A stretch of 64,000 nt of DNA from Lactobacillus bombicola (GCF_900112665.1 NZ_FOMN01000005.1:31424-95423); one strand, 5' to 3'; numbered from the stretch's first letter, positions 39,099-49,354 are shown. Numbers and translations: made by a program. Notes: generated by a model from the letters alone, not told the origin.

Positions 39099-40610
39099 AT
39101 GATTAATGATGTAATTAAAAAAATTGATAAAATTGCTACAATTGAACCCAACCGAATTGCTTATGATTATTTAAGTAAAACTAATACTTATGGTGATTTA
39201 AAAAGGCGCTCAGATGCGTGGGCACATAAAATAATTTCATTAAATCTTCCGACTGATAGTCCAATTATGGTATGGGGCGGACAAGACTTTGAAATGATTG
39301 CTAGTTTTTTGGGCTGTGTCAAAGCAGGGCATGCCTATATTCCAATTGCTAGTTATTCTAATGCGGAACGAATAGCAATGATTCAAGAAGTTGCTAAGGC
39401 AAAAGTTATTTTGGCGATTGATGCACTTCCGGAAATTAATTTAACAGGTTTGCAGGTTATTAAACCTAGTGAAGTAATGGATGGTACCTTTGAGATTGAT
39501 TCACAAAATTTTGTGGCAGGTGATGCTAATTTTTACATTATCTTTACTTCTGGTACCAGTGGCTTACCTAAGGGGGTTCAGATTAGTCATAACAATCTAC
39601 TAAGTTTCATCAATTGGGAAATGACCGACTTTGCTCTACCTGATTATCCTAGTTTCTTATCGCAAGCGCCTTATTCATTTGATCTTTCAGTTATGAGTCT
39701 TTATCCAGCCTTAGTTAGCGGTGGTAAGTTAGTGGTCTTGCCACATGATGTAACAGAGAATTTTGCCCAGTTATTCTTAACTTTACCTAAATTAAAGTTT
39801 AATGTTTGGGTGTCAACCCCGTCATTTGCCCAAATGTGTTTTCTTGATAAAACATTTGATGAGAAACATCATCCTGAAATGACACATTTCCTATTTTGTG
39901 GCGAAGAATTACCTCATGGCGAAGCTTTGATGCTTAAGCAAAAGTTCCCTCATGCTAAAATTTTTAATACTTATGGTCCAACTGAGACTACAGTTGCGGT
40001 GACACAAGTAGAGATTACTGATGAAATATTGAACAAATATGATCGCTTACCAATCGGACGTGCTAAAGCTGATACTAAAATTACCATTGATGAAACAAAG
40101 GGTGACCATAATCAAGGTGAAATTATCATTGAAGGACCAAGTACTTCTAAAGGATATATGAATAACTCGGAAAAGACTGCTAAGGCATTTTTCAAAAAGC
40201 CGGGTGCAAAGTATATGAGTCATAGATCTGGCGATGAGGGTTTCCTAGATAATGGAATGCTATTTTATCGTGGGCGAATTGACTTTCAAATTAAATTTAA
40301 TGGCTATCGGATTGAATTAGAAGAAATTAATCATTACATAGGTAAGAATGAGTTTGTTAATTATGGAGTAGTAGCTCCTAAGTATGGTAAGGATCATACG
40401 GTTAAGCAACTTGTAGCTGAAATCAAACTAAAAGATGGTATTAAAGAACGTTATTCAGAAGCTGAAATTACTAAAGCAATACGTGCTGATTTAGCTAAAA
40501 ATTTGATGCCATACATGATTCCACAACGATTTGTTTACCGTGAAACTTTACCAATTTCCCAGAATGGAAAAGTTGATATTAAAGCTGTAATTAAGGAGGT
40601 TAATGAGTAG
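39099..40610 (+). CDS. dltA: D-alanine--D-alanyl carrier protein ligase DltA
   Basis: Adenylates D-alanine with ATP and loads it on DltC. ANL-superfamily motifs: FTSGTSGLPKGVQ (P-loop), FNTYGPTETTVAV, and the hinge HRSGDEGFLDNGMLFYRGR. The C-terminal Lys is in ISQNGKVDIKA. 503 aa, standard. AGGTGG ribosome binding site. Its TAG overlaps the dltB GTG by one base. Confidence 0.97.
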   Translation: MINDVIKKIDKIATIEPNRIAYDYLSKTNTYGDLKRRSDAWAHKIISLNLPTDSPIMVWGGQDFEMIASFLGCVKAGHAYIPIASYSNAERIAMIQEVAKAKVILAIDALPEINLTGLQVIKPSEVMDGTFEIDSQNFVAGDANFYIIFTSGTSGLPKGVQISHNNLLSFINWEMTDFALPDYPSFLSQAPYSFDLSVMSLYPALVSGGKLVVLPHDVTENFAQLFLTLPKLKFNVWVSTPSFAQMCFLDKTFDEKHHPEMTHFLFCGEELPHGEALMLKQKFPHAKIFNTYGPTETTVAVTQVEITDEILNKYDRLPIGRAKADTKITIDETKGDHNQGEIIIEGPSTSKGYMNNSEKTAKAFFKKPGAKYMSHRSGDEGFLDNGMLFYRGRIDFQIKFNGYRIELEEINHYIGKNEFVNYGVVAPKYGKDHTVKQLVAEIKLKDGIKERYSEAEITKAIRADLAKNLMPYMIPQRFVYRETLPISQNGKVDIKAVIKEVNE

Positions 40611-41848
40611 TGAATTTTAACTTCATAAACTTACAGCCTTACACTAATCCGCAATACTTTGTGTATTTAATGATTGGCCTAGTACCAATCATTATTGGCT
40701 TATATCATGGTCATCGCTTAAAAATCTATGAAGTAGCATTTTCATTAGTTTTTTTATTTCTTATTTTTGATGGAGATAAGTGGCAACAAGGGGTTAATTT
40801 AATTATTTACCTATTGTTTCAATTATTAGTGAGCTATTGGTATCTGCATTATCGCCAAAATGGTAAGAATAAGACATGGGTTTTTTACTTAGCGGTTGTT
40901 TTAGCTATTTTACCACTAGTTTTAGTTAAATTTCAGATTGCTTTTCCTAAAGCACCAATTCCTGGTGTCTTAGCTTTCTTAGGTATCTCATATATTACCT
41001 TTAAGACAGTACAGGTTATTATGGAAATACGTGATGGTGCGATTAAAGAACTTGATTTGAGTACCTATCTACGATTTCTGCTTTTCTTTCCCACTTTTTC
41101 ATCTGGTCCAATTGATCGTTACCGCAGATTTGCTAAGGAATGCAATGTTGCCCCTAAGCGTGACCAATATCTGGCTGATTTAGAGATAGCAACAAGAAAT
41201 CTTTTTCAAGGCTTTCTTTATAAATTTGTTTTAGGCTGGTTTTTTGGAACCTATTGGTTGCCTAAGATTTCTAAAGCTGCTTTAATTGCAGGTGCAGCTA
41301 ATGGCGGTCTGAAATTTTCTTGGTGGCTAGTAGCCTATATGTACTGCTATAGTATGTATCTATTTTTTGATTTTGCGGGGTACTCCCTGTTTGCAGTTTC
41401 CATTTCTAATTTCATGGGAATTCATACACCAGTAAACTTTAATAAGCCTTTTATTTCGCAAAATATTAAAGAATTCTGGAATCGGTGGCATATGACGTTG
41501 TCATTTTGGTTCCGTGACTACATTTACATGCGTTTTACATTTTTTGCCATGAAGAAAAAGCTGTTTAAGAATCCGATTAGATTGTCACAAGCTGCATACT
41601 TGTTATTATTTTTGACAATGGGCTTTTGGCATGGCTTAACCTGGTATTATATTGTTTATGGTTTATTCCATGCAATAGCTATTATTATTAATGATTGCTG
41701 GCTTAGATATAAAAAGAAACACAAGGAGCAAATTCCGTCTAATAAGTTTACGAAATGGTTGGCAATTTTTGTAACGTTTAATATTGTTTGTTTTAGTTTT
41801 TTGATTTTTTCAGGCTTCCTTAGTGAATTATGGTTTGGTTGGAAGTAA
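40610..41848 (+). CDS. dltB: MBOAT D-alanyl transferase DltB
   Basis: A polytopic membrane O-acyltransferase moving D-Ala from DltC across the membrane with DltX and DltD. 412 aa, about 11 segments. MBOAT signatures: FSSGPIDRYRRF-like region (FFPTFSSGPIDRYRRF), KEFWNRWHMTLSFWFRDYIY and the catalytic His in LTMGFWHGLTWYYIVYG. GTG start overlapping dltA by one base with GGAGG inside the dltA end. Confidence 0.96.
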   Translation: MNFNFINLQPYTNPQYFVYLMIGLVPIIIGLYHGHRLKIYEVAFSLVFLFLIFDGDKWQQGVNLIIYLLFQLLVSYWYLHYRQNGKNKTWVFYLAVVLAILPLVLVKFQIAFPKAPIPGVLAFLGISYITFKTVQVIMEIRDGAIKELDLSTYLRFLLFFPTFSSGPIDRYRRFAKECNVAPKRDQYLADLEIATRNLFQGFLYKFVLGWFFGTYWLPKISKAALIAGAANGGLKFSWWLVAYMYCYSMYLFFDFAGYSLFAVSISNFMGIHTPVNFNKPFISQNIKEFWNRWHMTLSFWFRDYIYMRFTFFAMKKKLFKNPIRLSQAAYLLLFLTMGFWHGLTWYYIVYGLFHAIAIIINDCWLRYKKKHKEQIPSNKFTKWLAIFVTFNIVCFSFLIFSGFLSELWFGWK

Positions 41849-41877
41849 GAAAGTAATCTAATTTAAGAGGTTTTATT

Positions 41878-42117
41878 ATGAATATTGAAAAAGAAGTTTT
41901 AGACATTTTGCAAGATTTAACTGGTGAAGATTTATCAGAAAGAATGGATGAAGATATTTTTGCAAATGGCTTAATGGATTCAATGGCTAGTGTTCAGATG
42001 CTCTTGAATTTGCAAGAGAAGTTTGCAATTGATGTACCAGTTTCTGAATTTGATAGGAATGAATGGAACACGCCAAGTAAGATTGTTTCAAAGGTGGAAA
42101 ATTCAAAAAATGAGTAA
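41878..42117 (+). CDS. dltC: D-alanyl carrier protein DltC
   Basis: A 79-residue acidic acyl-carrier protein. The phosphopantetheine attachment serine is in NGLMDSMASVQML. Followed by IDVPVSEFDRNEWNTPSKI, typical of DltC. AAGAGG ribosome binding site. Its last 8 bases overlap the dltD start (ATGAGTAA). Confidence 0.97.
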   Translation: MNIEKEVLDILQDLTGEDLSERMDEDIFANGLMDSMASVQMLLNLQEKFAIDVPVSEFDRNEWNTPSKIVSKVENSKNE

Positions 42118-43417
42118 TAAACGCCGACTGTGGCAAATTTTTGGCCCGGTTCTTTGCGCTTTTATCCTGCTGTTAGTCATTTTTTTAATGCCTTGGGAAA
42201 GAACATTTTCTAAGGATGCTATCTATCAAGCAGCTAATTCGCAGACAACTACTATTTTCAAAGGATCACGAATGAAGCAGAATGCCTTTGATGATGGCTA
42301 CGTCCCTTTTTATGGTTCTAGTGAATTATCACGGCTTGATCCACTCCATCCAAGCGTTTTGGCTGAGAAATATCACCGCAATTATCGCCCATTTTTATTG
42401 GGGGGACCTGGGAGCCAATCATTAGCTCAATTTTTAGGGATGCAAGGTACTGCTAAACAATTAAAGAATAAAAAGGCGGTAGTGATTATTTCACCCCAAT
42501 GGTTTACCAAGATTGGTCAAGATCCAGATGCTTTTTCTTTGTATTATTCACCATTGCAAGCTTGTAATTTTTTATTAGGAATTAAGAAAACTAGTGTTTC
42601 TAATCGTTATGCTGCCAAACGGTTCTTGCAAATGCCAGAAACAAAGGGTGTTATTAAATCTGGTATGAAAACAATTGCAAATGGTCAGAGTTTAACAAGT
42701 ACGCAACGTTTTCTCCTTGAAAATCAGCGACGGATGCTAAACAATGAGGACAAGTTTTTCAGTACATTTCAGCTACGTGATCGTATCCAAAAGATTAATG
42801 GTCATGCTAAATTATTGCCTAATACATACTCGATTAAGGCGCTTGACCAAATAGCTAAGCAACAGGCTGCTATTAATACTAATTCAAATAGCTTTGGCAT
42901 TAATAACAAATTTTACAAAATGCGTTTAAACAAACGAGCCTTAGCTAAATTAAAAGATAGCCAGCGTGATTTTAATTATACAAAATCAGTTGAATATAGT
43001 GACTTTGAATTGATGCTGCACCAATTTGCTAAACAACATACAAATGTTTTGTTCATTATTCCACCAATAAATCAAAAGTGGGCTGATTATACTGGACTAT
43101 CTGAGTCAATGTATCAAAAATCAGTTAATAAAATTAAGTATCAATTAAACAGCCAAGGCTTCGATAAGATAGAAGATTTATCCAAACGTGGTTCGGAAAA
43201 ATATTTTATGGAAGATACCATTCATATTGGTTGGCGTGGATGGGTTGCTGTTGATCAAGCGGTTAAGCCATTTATGAATCAGAAAAATGAACCGTATAAT
43301 TATAATATGCGTAATTATTTCTATACTAAAAAATGGCAAAACAAGCCAGGAATGATTAAGACAACGGACAAATATCCTGCAGTTGAAAATCGAAAAGCAG
43401 CTTTAAAAGAAAAATAG
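42110..43417 (+). CDS. dltD: D-alanyl transfer protein DltD
   Basis: A single-pass membrane protein (segment at about residues 10-30) with an extracellular SGNH-like domain; it takes part in the final D-Ala transfer to lipoteichoic acid. Catalytic elements: YGSSELSRLDPLHPS near the N-terminus and EDTIHIGWRGWVAVD near the C-terminus. 435 aa. Start ATG 42110 overlapping dltC. The TAG stop overlaps the GTG of the next gene. Confidence 0.96.
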   Translation: MSNKRRLWQIFGPVLCAFILLLVIFLMPWERTFSKDAIYQAANSQTTTIFKGSRMKQNAFDDGYVPFYGSSELSRLDPLHPSVLAEKYHRNYRPFLLGGPGSQSLAQFLGMQGTAKQLKNKKAVVIISPQWFTKIGQDPDAFSLYYSPLQACNFLLGIKKTSVSNRYAAKRFLQMPETKGVIKSGMKTIANGQSLTSTQRFLLENQRRMLNNEDKFFSTFQLRDRIQKINGHAKLLPNTYSIKALDQIAKQQAAINTNSNSFGINNKFYKMRLNKRALAKLKDSQRDFNYTKSVEYSDFELMLHQFAKQHTNVLFIIPPINQKWADYTGLSESMYQKSVNKIKYQLNSQGFDKIEDLSKRGSEKYFMEDTIHIGWRGWVAVDQAVKPFMNQKNEPYNYNMRNYFYTKKWQNKPGMIKTTDKYPAVENRKAALKEK

Positions 43418-44355
43418 TGCGCCAGCAAATTGATGCCTTAAAAATTAAGGGATCAGTTCTTGTCATTAAAGACAATAAGATTCTACTTGATTATGCTACA
43501 AATAATGCAACTGACACTAGTTATTTAATTAATTCTGTTCAAAAGTCGATGACTGCAGCATTAGTAATGCGGCTTGTTCAAACTGGTAAATTAAGTTTGC
43601 AAGATCCACTTAGTAAATTTTATCCAGTAATCCCTGGTTCAAAGAAAATTAAATTAGCAAATCTAATTTCAATGACTGCAGGGTTAAGTTTACGGCCTGG
43701 TAGTCAATTAGGAAGTAGAACTTTTAAATCTGATCAAGCAAATCTTGAACATAATATTGCAAAAACAATTTTTGTACCGAAAATGTTAGGGAAATGGTAT
43801 TACAGTTCACTTAATTATATATATTTGTGCGGTATTTTATCCCAAGTAACGGGAAAAAGTTATGAAAAATTATTTCGTGATACTTATATTAAGCCATTGA
43901 AATTGAAGCACACTGAATTTTTATGGGCTAAGTCGGCTCAACTGTTAAATACTGGATTTATTCCTGGCAAAGTTTATAAAAAAGGTAGATATGTTTTAGT
44001 CAAAGCTAAAACTGCTTTAAGTGATGCACACAATGAACTGGGAGCTGGATCAATAGTAATGTCTAATCATGATTTAGCTAAAGTAATTCATTATTTGCTT
44101 GCGGGAAAATTCTTGTCGAGTAAAAGTCGAAAGTTACTTTATCAAGCCAGTTCGCCGAGTTTTTATAATGGTGGTTTTTATAACAATAGTAAATTTAAAA
44201 TAGCTAATGGGGCAGGAGAAGGCTATTATACCTTTTTACGTAGTACCAAGGATGGTAAAACGATGCTAATTATTCAGTCAGATAGAACGCGAATGGGACA
44301 ATTTGCATCTTTAAAGCCACAAATTGATAAAATTATGAAGTCTTTAATTGACTAA
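43417..44355 (+). CDS. DltE/FmtA-like serine hydrolase at the end of the dlt operon
   Basis: A beta-lactamase/PBP4*-fold serine hydrolase of 312 aa. The active-site SxxK is S40-V-Q-K43 (INSVQKSMTAA). The second motif, usually Y-x-N, reads Y129-S-S. The third (HGG-like) reads NGAGEGYY. Related enzymes DltE (Lactiplantibacillus plantarum) and FmtA (S. aureus) are exported and remove D-Ala from teichoic acids; the location after dltD supports a similar task. Odd point: starting at GTG 43417, or anywhere back to the in-frame stop at 43384, there is no signal peptide or membrane segment. The start is coupled to the dltD stop (TAGTG), with a poor ribosome binding site. Confidence 0.8.
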   Translation: MRQQIDALKIKGSVLVIKDNKILLDYATNNATDTSYLINSVQKSMTAALVMRLVQTGKLSLQDPLSKFYPVIPGSKKIKLANLISMTAGLSLRPGSQLGSRTFKSDQANLEHNIAKTIFVPKMLGKWYYSSLNYIYLCGILSQVTGKSYEKLFRDTYIKPLKLKHTEFLWAKSAQLLNTGFIPGKVYKKGRYVLVKAKTALSDAHNELGAGSIVMSNHDLAKVIHYLLAGKFLSSKSRKLLYQASSPSFYNGGFYNNSKFKIANGAGEGYYTFLRSTKDGKTMLIIQSDRTRMGQFASLKPQIDKIMKSLID

Positions 44356-44420
44356 TAGATATTTGTATAGGCTGTGCTTGTCTTGTTTTTTAAGTAATTG
44401 CATGCTAGAATTTTGTTGTG

Positions 44421-44546
44421 CCGTTGGCGAAAAGAATAATTTATTCATTTTCTACGGTAGCGAAAATGATATTTCTTTTTATGTGGTCAGTGCTGACGGT
44501 ATAAACACTGTGTGAGCTTAGTTCCGATGTTGGTGGAATTAAGCTC
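44421..44546 (+). terminator. Hairpin series after the dlt operon
   Basis: Three stems follow one another: CCGT..GAAAA/TTTTC..ACGG (44421-44457), CAGTG/CACTG (around 44488-44509), and a long GAGCTTAGTTCC/GGAATTAAGCTC (44514-44546) with one G-U pair. The last can act as a terminator, though its T-tract (TTTGTAT) is weak. The whole could equally be a structured small RNA. Confidence 0.45.
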
Positions 44547-44620
44547 TTTGTATATTCTTTGCTAATAATCACTTGTTTAGGTTAAAATTAACTTATTAGG
44601 AGAGTTGTGTGGAGGAAAAT

Positions 44621-45298
44621 ATGAACAGATTAGAAATAAAAGCAGAAGCTAAAAAAGAGCTTCGTGGTAATTGGGGTTGGGCCGCCTGTATTGGTCTAAT
44701 TATAGTAATCTTAAATGGCTTAATTTTTGGCTATAATATGAAAGATAATATTGGTAATTTTCAAGGTAATAATGTTGTTGAAATAGTAAGACCGTATGTT
44801 ACGAATGGCACCTTTTTTTTAGGTACTGGATTGGGCTTTTTTAGCGGTTTTTTCATGTTAAGTATGGCTATTACCTTCTTACATTTATCTAGAGGATATA
44901 AGCACAATTTGTTTAAAGCTGTTTTTTCGGTCTTTACTGACAATCGTTTTATTCCAGAATTTTTAAATTATTTGTGTAGTTATGTGTTTCAAATTTTATG
45001 GACACTTTTACTTGTTGTCCCAGGTATTATTAAAAGTTATTCTTATGCTTTAACTCCGTATATTGTGAGCGACTTGGTTGAAAGTGGTAAAGAAGTTCAT
45101 GCTACGACTGGAATTACTGAAAGTCGTCGGTTGATGGTGGGACACAAATGGCAATTATTTGTTTTAGACTTAAGCTTTTTGGGCTGGTATTTAATAGGTT
45201 TACTTACTTTGGGCATAGGACTTATTTGGATAGTTCCGTATGTTCAAACAACCAGAGCTAATTTTTATCGTCAATTGGCTGGAGATCAATTTAATTAA
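44621..45298 (+). CDS. DUF975 family membrane protein
   Basis: 225 aa with about five hydrophobic segments, starting MNRLEIKAEAKKELRGNWGWA, the hallmark N-terminus of DUF975 proteins. Other motifs: SYALTPYIVSDLVESG and ITESRRLMVGHKWQLFVLDLSFLGWYL. Function unknown. Start ATG 44621 with GGAGG 7 bases upstream. Monocistronic, closed by a terminator. Confidence 0.88.
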   Translation: MNRLEIKAEAKKELRGNWGWAACIGLIIVILNGLIFGYNMKDNIGNFQGNNVVEIVRPYVTNGTFFLGTGLGFFSGFFMLSMAITFLHLSRGYKHNLFKAVFSVFTDNRFIPEFLNYLCSYVFQILWTLLLVVPGIIKSYSYALTPYIVSDLVESGKEVHATTGITESRRLMVGHKWQLFVLDLSFLGWYLIGLLTLGIGLIWIVPYVQTTRANFYRQLAGDQFN

Positions 45299-45307
45299 TA
45301 TTTCATT

Positions 45308-45346
45308 AAAGCATATAAAGGGCAACTACTTTATATGCTTTTTATT
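45308..45346 (+). terminator. Terminator after DUF975 gene
   Basis: AAGCATATAAAG, 8-base loop, CTTTATATGCTT followed by TTTATTT. Confidence 0.85.
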
Positions 45347-45379
45347 TATAGTTGGGAAATCATTAAAAACTAAAAAGAG

Positions 45380-45463
45380 ATTGAGTAAGAAGATATTATG
45401 TCTTTATAGTTATTCAATCATTATTAGCACTTGCTTACGTAACCTGTTAGTAAGTGCTTTTTA
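45380..45463 (+). ncRNA. Paired hairpins upstream of arcA
   Basis: GATTGAGTAA/TTATTCAATC (45380-45420, one G-U pair) is followed 6 bases later by AGCACTTGCTTAC/GTAAGTGCT with T5 (45427-45463), an intrinsic terminator. There is no ORF between the DUF975 terminator and this one, so it may end a small RNA or an arc leader. It lies about 80 bp before the cre site of arcA. Confidence 0.35.
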
Positions 45464-45545
45464 TTTATCTAAATGGATAAAAAAGACTATCAAAAATACC
45501 GTTTTATCACATATGTGTTTTTGCAATAATTATCACGTAAATTAA

Positions 45546-45559
45546 TGAAAGCGCTTTTT
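45546..45559 (+). promoter_or_regulatory. cre site in the arc promoter
   Basis: TGAAAGCGCTTTTT matches the CcpA cre consensus TGAAAGCGCTTTCA at 12 of 14 positions. A -10-like TACAAT lies at 45568-45573, so the site covers the -35 region. Glucose repression of the ADI operon is predicted. Confidence 0.75.
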
Positions 45560-45596
45560 GATAATTTTACAATTGTTGCATAAAGGAGAAATAAAG

Positions 45597-46841
45597 ATGG
45601 AAAATCCAGCAATAAATGTTAATTCAGAAATTGGCAAATTAAAAACAGTATTGTTGAAACGTCCAGGTGCCGAAGTTGAAAATATTACTCCTGACACAAT
45701 GGAGAATCTGTTGTTTGATGACATCCCATACTTGAAAATTGCCCAAGAAGAACATGATTATTTTGCTGAAACCTTAAGAAAGAATGGGGTTGAGACCCTA
45801 TATATTGATGACTTAGCGGTTGAAGCATTAGGTCAAAGTTCAGAAATTCGTCAAGAGTTTATTAAGCAATACATTAGTGAACATGGTTATGAAGCGGGTG
45901 TAACACATGATGTCTTGCAAGAATATCTTAATAGTTTTGACTTGCATGATATGGTAACTAAGCTTTATAGCGGTATTCGTCGTAATGAAATTGATTTGGA
46001 TTTAAAAAATGAAACCCTACACGATTTGGCAGGTAGTGATGCTAATGACCCATTTCTACTCGATCCCCTACCTAATGCATATTTTACAAGGGATCCACAG
46101 GCCTCTATAGGTTCAGGAATTACTATTAATCATATGACTTTTAAAGCTCGTCAGCCTGAATCATTATTTACTGAATTTGTGATGAAATATCATCCCCGTT
46201 TTGCAGGTCATGTTAATGTTTGGCGCGATCGTAACCATAGTACCCGAATTGAGGGTGGGGATGAATTGGTATTAAACAATCATGTTTTAGCAATTGGTGT
46301 TTCACAAAGAACTTCATCTAAGTCAATTGAAGGTTTGGCACAAGAATTATTTACTAATAATGATAGTCACTTTGATACAGTAGTAGCGATTGAAATCCCA
46401 CATAATCACGCCATGATGCACCTTGATACGGTATTTACGATGGTCAATAAAGACCAGTTTACTGTTTTTCCAGGAATTATGGATGAAGCCGGGAAAATGA
46501 ATATTTTTGTTATGACCCCAGATGAAAACGGCAAAATCAAGATGGAACATCACACTGATTTAGGGGAAACATTAAAACAAGTCCTCCATCTATCAGAATT
46601 AGATTTGATTATGACTGGTAATGCTGATGATATTGTTGCCCCACGTGAGCAATGGAATGATGGCTCCAATACTTTAACTATCGCCCCAGGTGAAGTAGTT
46701 ACTTATAACCGTAATTATGTAAGTAATGAAATGTTACGTGAACACGATATTCTGGTGCATGAAGTTATTTCAAGTGAACTTTCAAGAGGTCGTGGTGGTC
46801 CGCGTTGTATGTCTCAACCTCTGTGGCGTGAAGACTTATAA
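45597..46841 (+). CDS. arcA: Arginine deiminase
   Basis: Converts arginine to citrulline and ammonia, the first step of the ADI pathway that yields ATP and raises pH. Motifs: [43 protein letters not shown] and the catalytic Cys in [16 protein letters not shown]. 414 aa, standard. Start ATG 45597 with AAAGGAG. First gene of arcABDC. Confidence 0.97.
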   Translation: MENPAINVNSEIGKLKTVLLKRPGAEVENITPDTMENLLFDDIPYLKIAQEEHDYFAETLRKNGVETLYIDDLAVEALGQSSEIRQEFIKQYISEHGYEAGVTHDVLQEYLNSFDLHDMVTKLYSGIRRNEIDLDLKNETLHDLAGSDANDPFLLDPLPNAYFTRDPQASIGSGITINHMTFKARQPESLFTEFVMKYHPRFAGHVNVWRDRNHSTRIEGGDELVLNNHVLAIGVSQRTSSKSIEGLAQELFTNNDSHFDTVVAIEIPHNHAMMHLDTVFTMVNKDQFTVFPGIMDEAGKMNIFVMTPDENGKIKMEHHTDLGETLKQVLHLSELDLIMTGNADDIVAPREQWNDGSNTLTIAPGEVVTYNRNYVSNEMLREHDILVHEVISSELSRGRGGPRCMSQPLWREDL

Positions 46842-46871
46842 AAAATTAAATAAATAAAAGGAAGAAATAAA

Positions 46872-47918
46872 ATGGCTATTAATTCAGTATTTCAAGGACG
46901 TTCACTATTAGCAGAAAAGGATTTCACTCCAGCAGAAATTCAATATTTAATTGATTTAGGGCTACACTTAAAGACCTTACAGCAAAAAAATATTCCGCAT
47001 CATTATTTAGAAGGAAAAAATATTGCTTTATTATTTGAAAAAACATCAACTAGAACGCGTTCAGCGTTTACTACCGCAGCAATTGAATTAGGTGCACATC
47101 CTGAGTATTTAGGAGCTAATGATATTCAATTAGGAAAAAAGGAATCCGTTGAGGATACTGCAATTGTTTTAGGCAAAATGTTTGATGGTATTGAATTTAG
47201 AGGTTTCAAACAAACAGACGTCGAAGAACTAGCAAAATATTCCGGTGTTCCAGTTTGGAATGGTTTGACTGATCAATGGCATCCAACCCAAATGATTGCC
47301 GATTTTATGACAATTAAAGAAAACTTTGGTCATTTGCGAGGCTTGACACTGGCCTTTGTTGGTGATGGTCGCAATAATATGGCTAATTCTTTATTAGTAA
47401 CTGGTGCAATGCTCGGCGTCAATATTCATATTGTGGCACCAGAAGAATTACACCCAACTCAAGAAGTTGTTGATTTAGCAAATAAATTTGCTGCGGAATC
47501 AGGCGCTAACTTATTGGTAACGGCTGATATTGATGAAGGTGTTAAAGGGGCTAATGTTATTTACACTGATGTTTGGGTTTCAATGGGTGAGTCTGATTGG
47601 GAAAATCGGGTGAAATTACTTAAACCATATCAAGTTAATATGGAAATGATGAACAAAACAGGCATGGATGACGATAATTTAATTTTTATGCATTGCTTGC
47701 CAGCTTTTCATGACACTAACACAGAATATGGTCAAGATGTTAAAGAACAGTATGGTATTACCGAAATGGAAGTTACCGATGAAGTCTTTCGTAGCAAGTA
47801 CGCTCGCCAATGGGATGAAGCCGAAAACCGAAAACATTCAATTAAAGCGATTATGGCAGCAACTTTAGGCAATATGTTTATTCCAGCTGTACCAGAGCTT
47901 GAAAAGGCAGGCCACTAG
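46872..47918 (+). CDS. arcB: Ornithine carbamoyltransferase, catabolic
   Basis: Splits citrulline with phosphate into ornithine and carbamoyl phosphate. Carbamoyl-phosphate motif [24 protein letters not shown], and HCLPAFHD (ornithine site). 348 aa. 30 bp after arcA, 2 bp before arcD. Position inside the operon indicates the catabolic direction. Confidence 0.97.
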   Translation: MAINSVFQGRSLLAEKDFTPAEIQYLIDLGLHLKTLQQKNIPHHYLEGKNIALLFEKTSTRTRSAFTTAAIELGAHPEYLGANDIQLGKKESVEDTAIVLGKMFDGIEFRGFKQTDVEELAKYSGVPVWNGLTDQWHPTQMIADFMTIKENFGHLRGLTLAFVGDGRNNMANSLLVTGAMLGVNIHIVAPEELHPTQEVVDLANKFAAESGANLLVTADIDEGVKGANVIYTDVWVSMGESDWENRVKLLKPYQVNMEMMNKTGMDDDNLIFMHCLPAFHDTNTEYGQDVKEQYGITEMEVTDEVFRSKYARQWDEAENRKHSIKAIMAATLGNMFIPAVPELEKAGH

Positions 47919-47920
47919 TC

Positions 47921-49354
47921 ATGACTGATTCCAAAGAGCAAGGGATAGCTCTGCCAGCTCTAGTTGCTTTAGTTGTTAGTTCAGCAATTGGTTCAGGAAT
48001 TTTTGATTTACCATCGACTTTAGCACAAGCGGCTACACCGGGGGCAGCACTTTTAGCTTGGGTAATTACTGGTATCGGTATTTTAACATTGTCTTTAAGT
48101 TTAAATAATTTAGTTTTGACTAAACCGGACTTAACTGGAGTATCAGACTATGCTCGTGCAGGTTTTGGTGATTTTGCTGGATTTATTTCTGGCTGGGGTT
48201 ATTGGCTGTCAGCTTGGCTTGGTAATGTGGCATTTGCAACGATGCTAATGTCTTCATTAGGTTATTTCTTCCCACCATTAAAGTCAGGTAATAGTATTAG
48301 TGCAATTATTGTTGCCTCAATTATTTCCTGGGCACTAACAATTTTAGTTACTCAGGGAATTGAATCAGCCGCAGTTATTAATGCGATTGTTACTATAACT
48401 AAAATGATTCCAATTTTTGCATTTATTGTAATTGCACTTATTACTTTTAAGGCAGGTATTTTTACAAGTCATTTTTGGGCCAATATGTCTACCAATCTTA
48501 TGGGTAAAGTGACGTATACTGCACCAACAAGAGCTGGCATTTTTAACCAAATTAAAGGCTGCATTATGGTTATGATGTGGGTGTTTGTTGGTATTGAGGG
48601 CGCTACAACAATGGCTGCTCGTGCCAAGAAAAAGTCAGATGCAGGTAAAGCAACAATTATTGGTTTGTTTTCTTTATTAAGTATTTATATAGTTGTTTCT
48701 ATTTTACCATATGGCTATTTGCCGCTTGCTAAATTACAAACAATGCGGCATCCTGTTTTGCTTTATCTATTTAAGGAAATGACGGGACCAATTGGCGGTG
48801 CATTTATTGCAGTTGGCTTGATTATTTCCATATTAGGTGCCTGGTTATCTTGGACAATGTTACCAGTTGAAGCTACTTCATTAATGGCTGAACAAGGTTT
48901 ACTACCAAATTGGTTTGGTAAATTGAATAAACACAGGACCCCAGCTAATTCTCTTTGGTTAACTGAAATTTTAATTCAACTATTTTTAATTACATTGCTT
49001 TTTACAGACCAAGCATACAACTTTGCTTACTCCTTATGTACATCTTCAATTGCTGTTTGTTATGCATTGGTTGGCGCATATGAATTGAAATTAGGTTTAG
49101 AGAACAGACAGCAGAGCATGATTTGGTGTGGTCTCATTGCTTTAGTTTTTGAAGTTGTGGGGATGATCTTTGCGGGGTTGCAATATCTGTGGCTGTGTAC
49201 CATTGCCTATGTGATTGGTTTTGTTTTATATTACCGTGCTCGCAAAGAAAATAATCACCCAATTAGTAAGATTGAATGGATTTTTATGATTATTATTGGT
49301 CTTTTAGCTTTAACTGCAATTATTGCACTTATTCTAGGTAAGCTAAAAGCGTAG
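47921..49354 (+). CDS. arcD: Arginine/ornithine antiporter
   Basis: Exchanges external arginine for internal ornithine. APC-superfamily transporter of 477 aa with about 12-13 segments; N-terminal motif VVSSAIGSGIFDLPSTLA, then GYWLSAWLGNVAFATML and MWVFVGIEGATTMAARAKK, typical of ArcD/LysP-like basic amino acid antiporters. Two bases after arcB, ten before arcC. Confidence 0.94.
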   Translation: MTDSKEQGIALPALVALVVSSAIGSGIFDLPSTLAQAATPGAALLAWVITGIGILTLSLSLNNLVLTKPDLTGVSDYARAGFGDFAGFISGWGYWLSAWLGNVAFATMLMSSLGYFFPPLKSGNSISAIIVASIISWALTILVTQGIESAAVINAIVTITKMIPIFAFIVIALITFKAGIFTSHFWANMSTNLMGKVTYTAPTRAGIFNQIKGCIMVMMWVFVGIEGATTMAARAKKKSDAGKATIIGLFSLLSIYIVVSILPYGYLPLAKLQTMRHPVLLYLFKEMTGPIGGAFIAVGLIISILGAWLSWTMLPVEATSLMAEQGLLPNWFGKLNKHRTPANSLWLTEILIQLFLITLLFTDQAYNFAYSLCTSSIAVCYALVGAYELKLGLENRQQSMIWCGLIALVFEVVGMIFAGLQYLWLCTIAYVIGFVLYYRARKENNHPISKIEWIFMIIIGLLALTAIIALILGKLKA

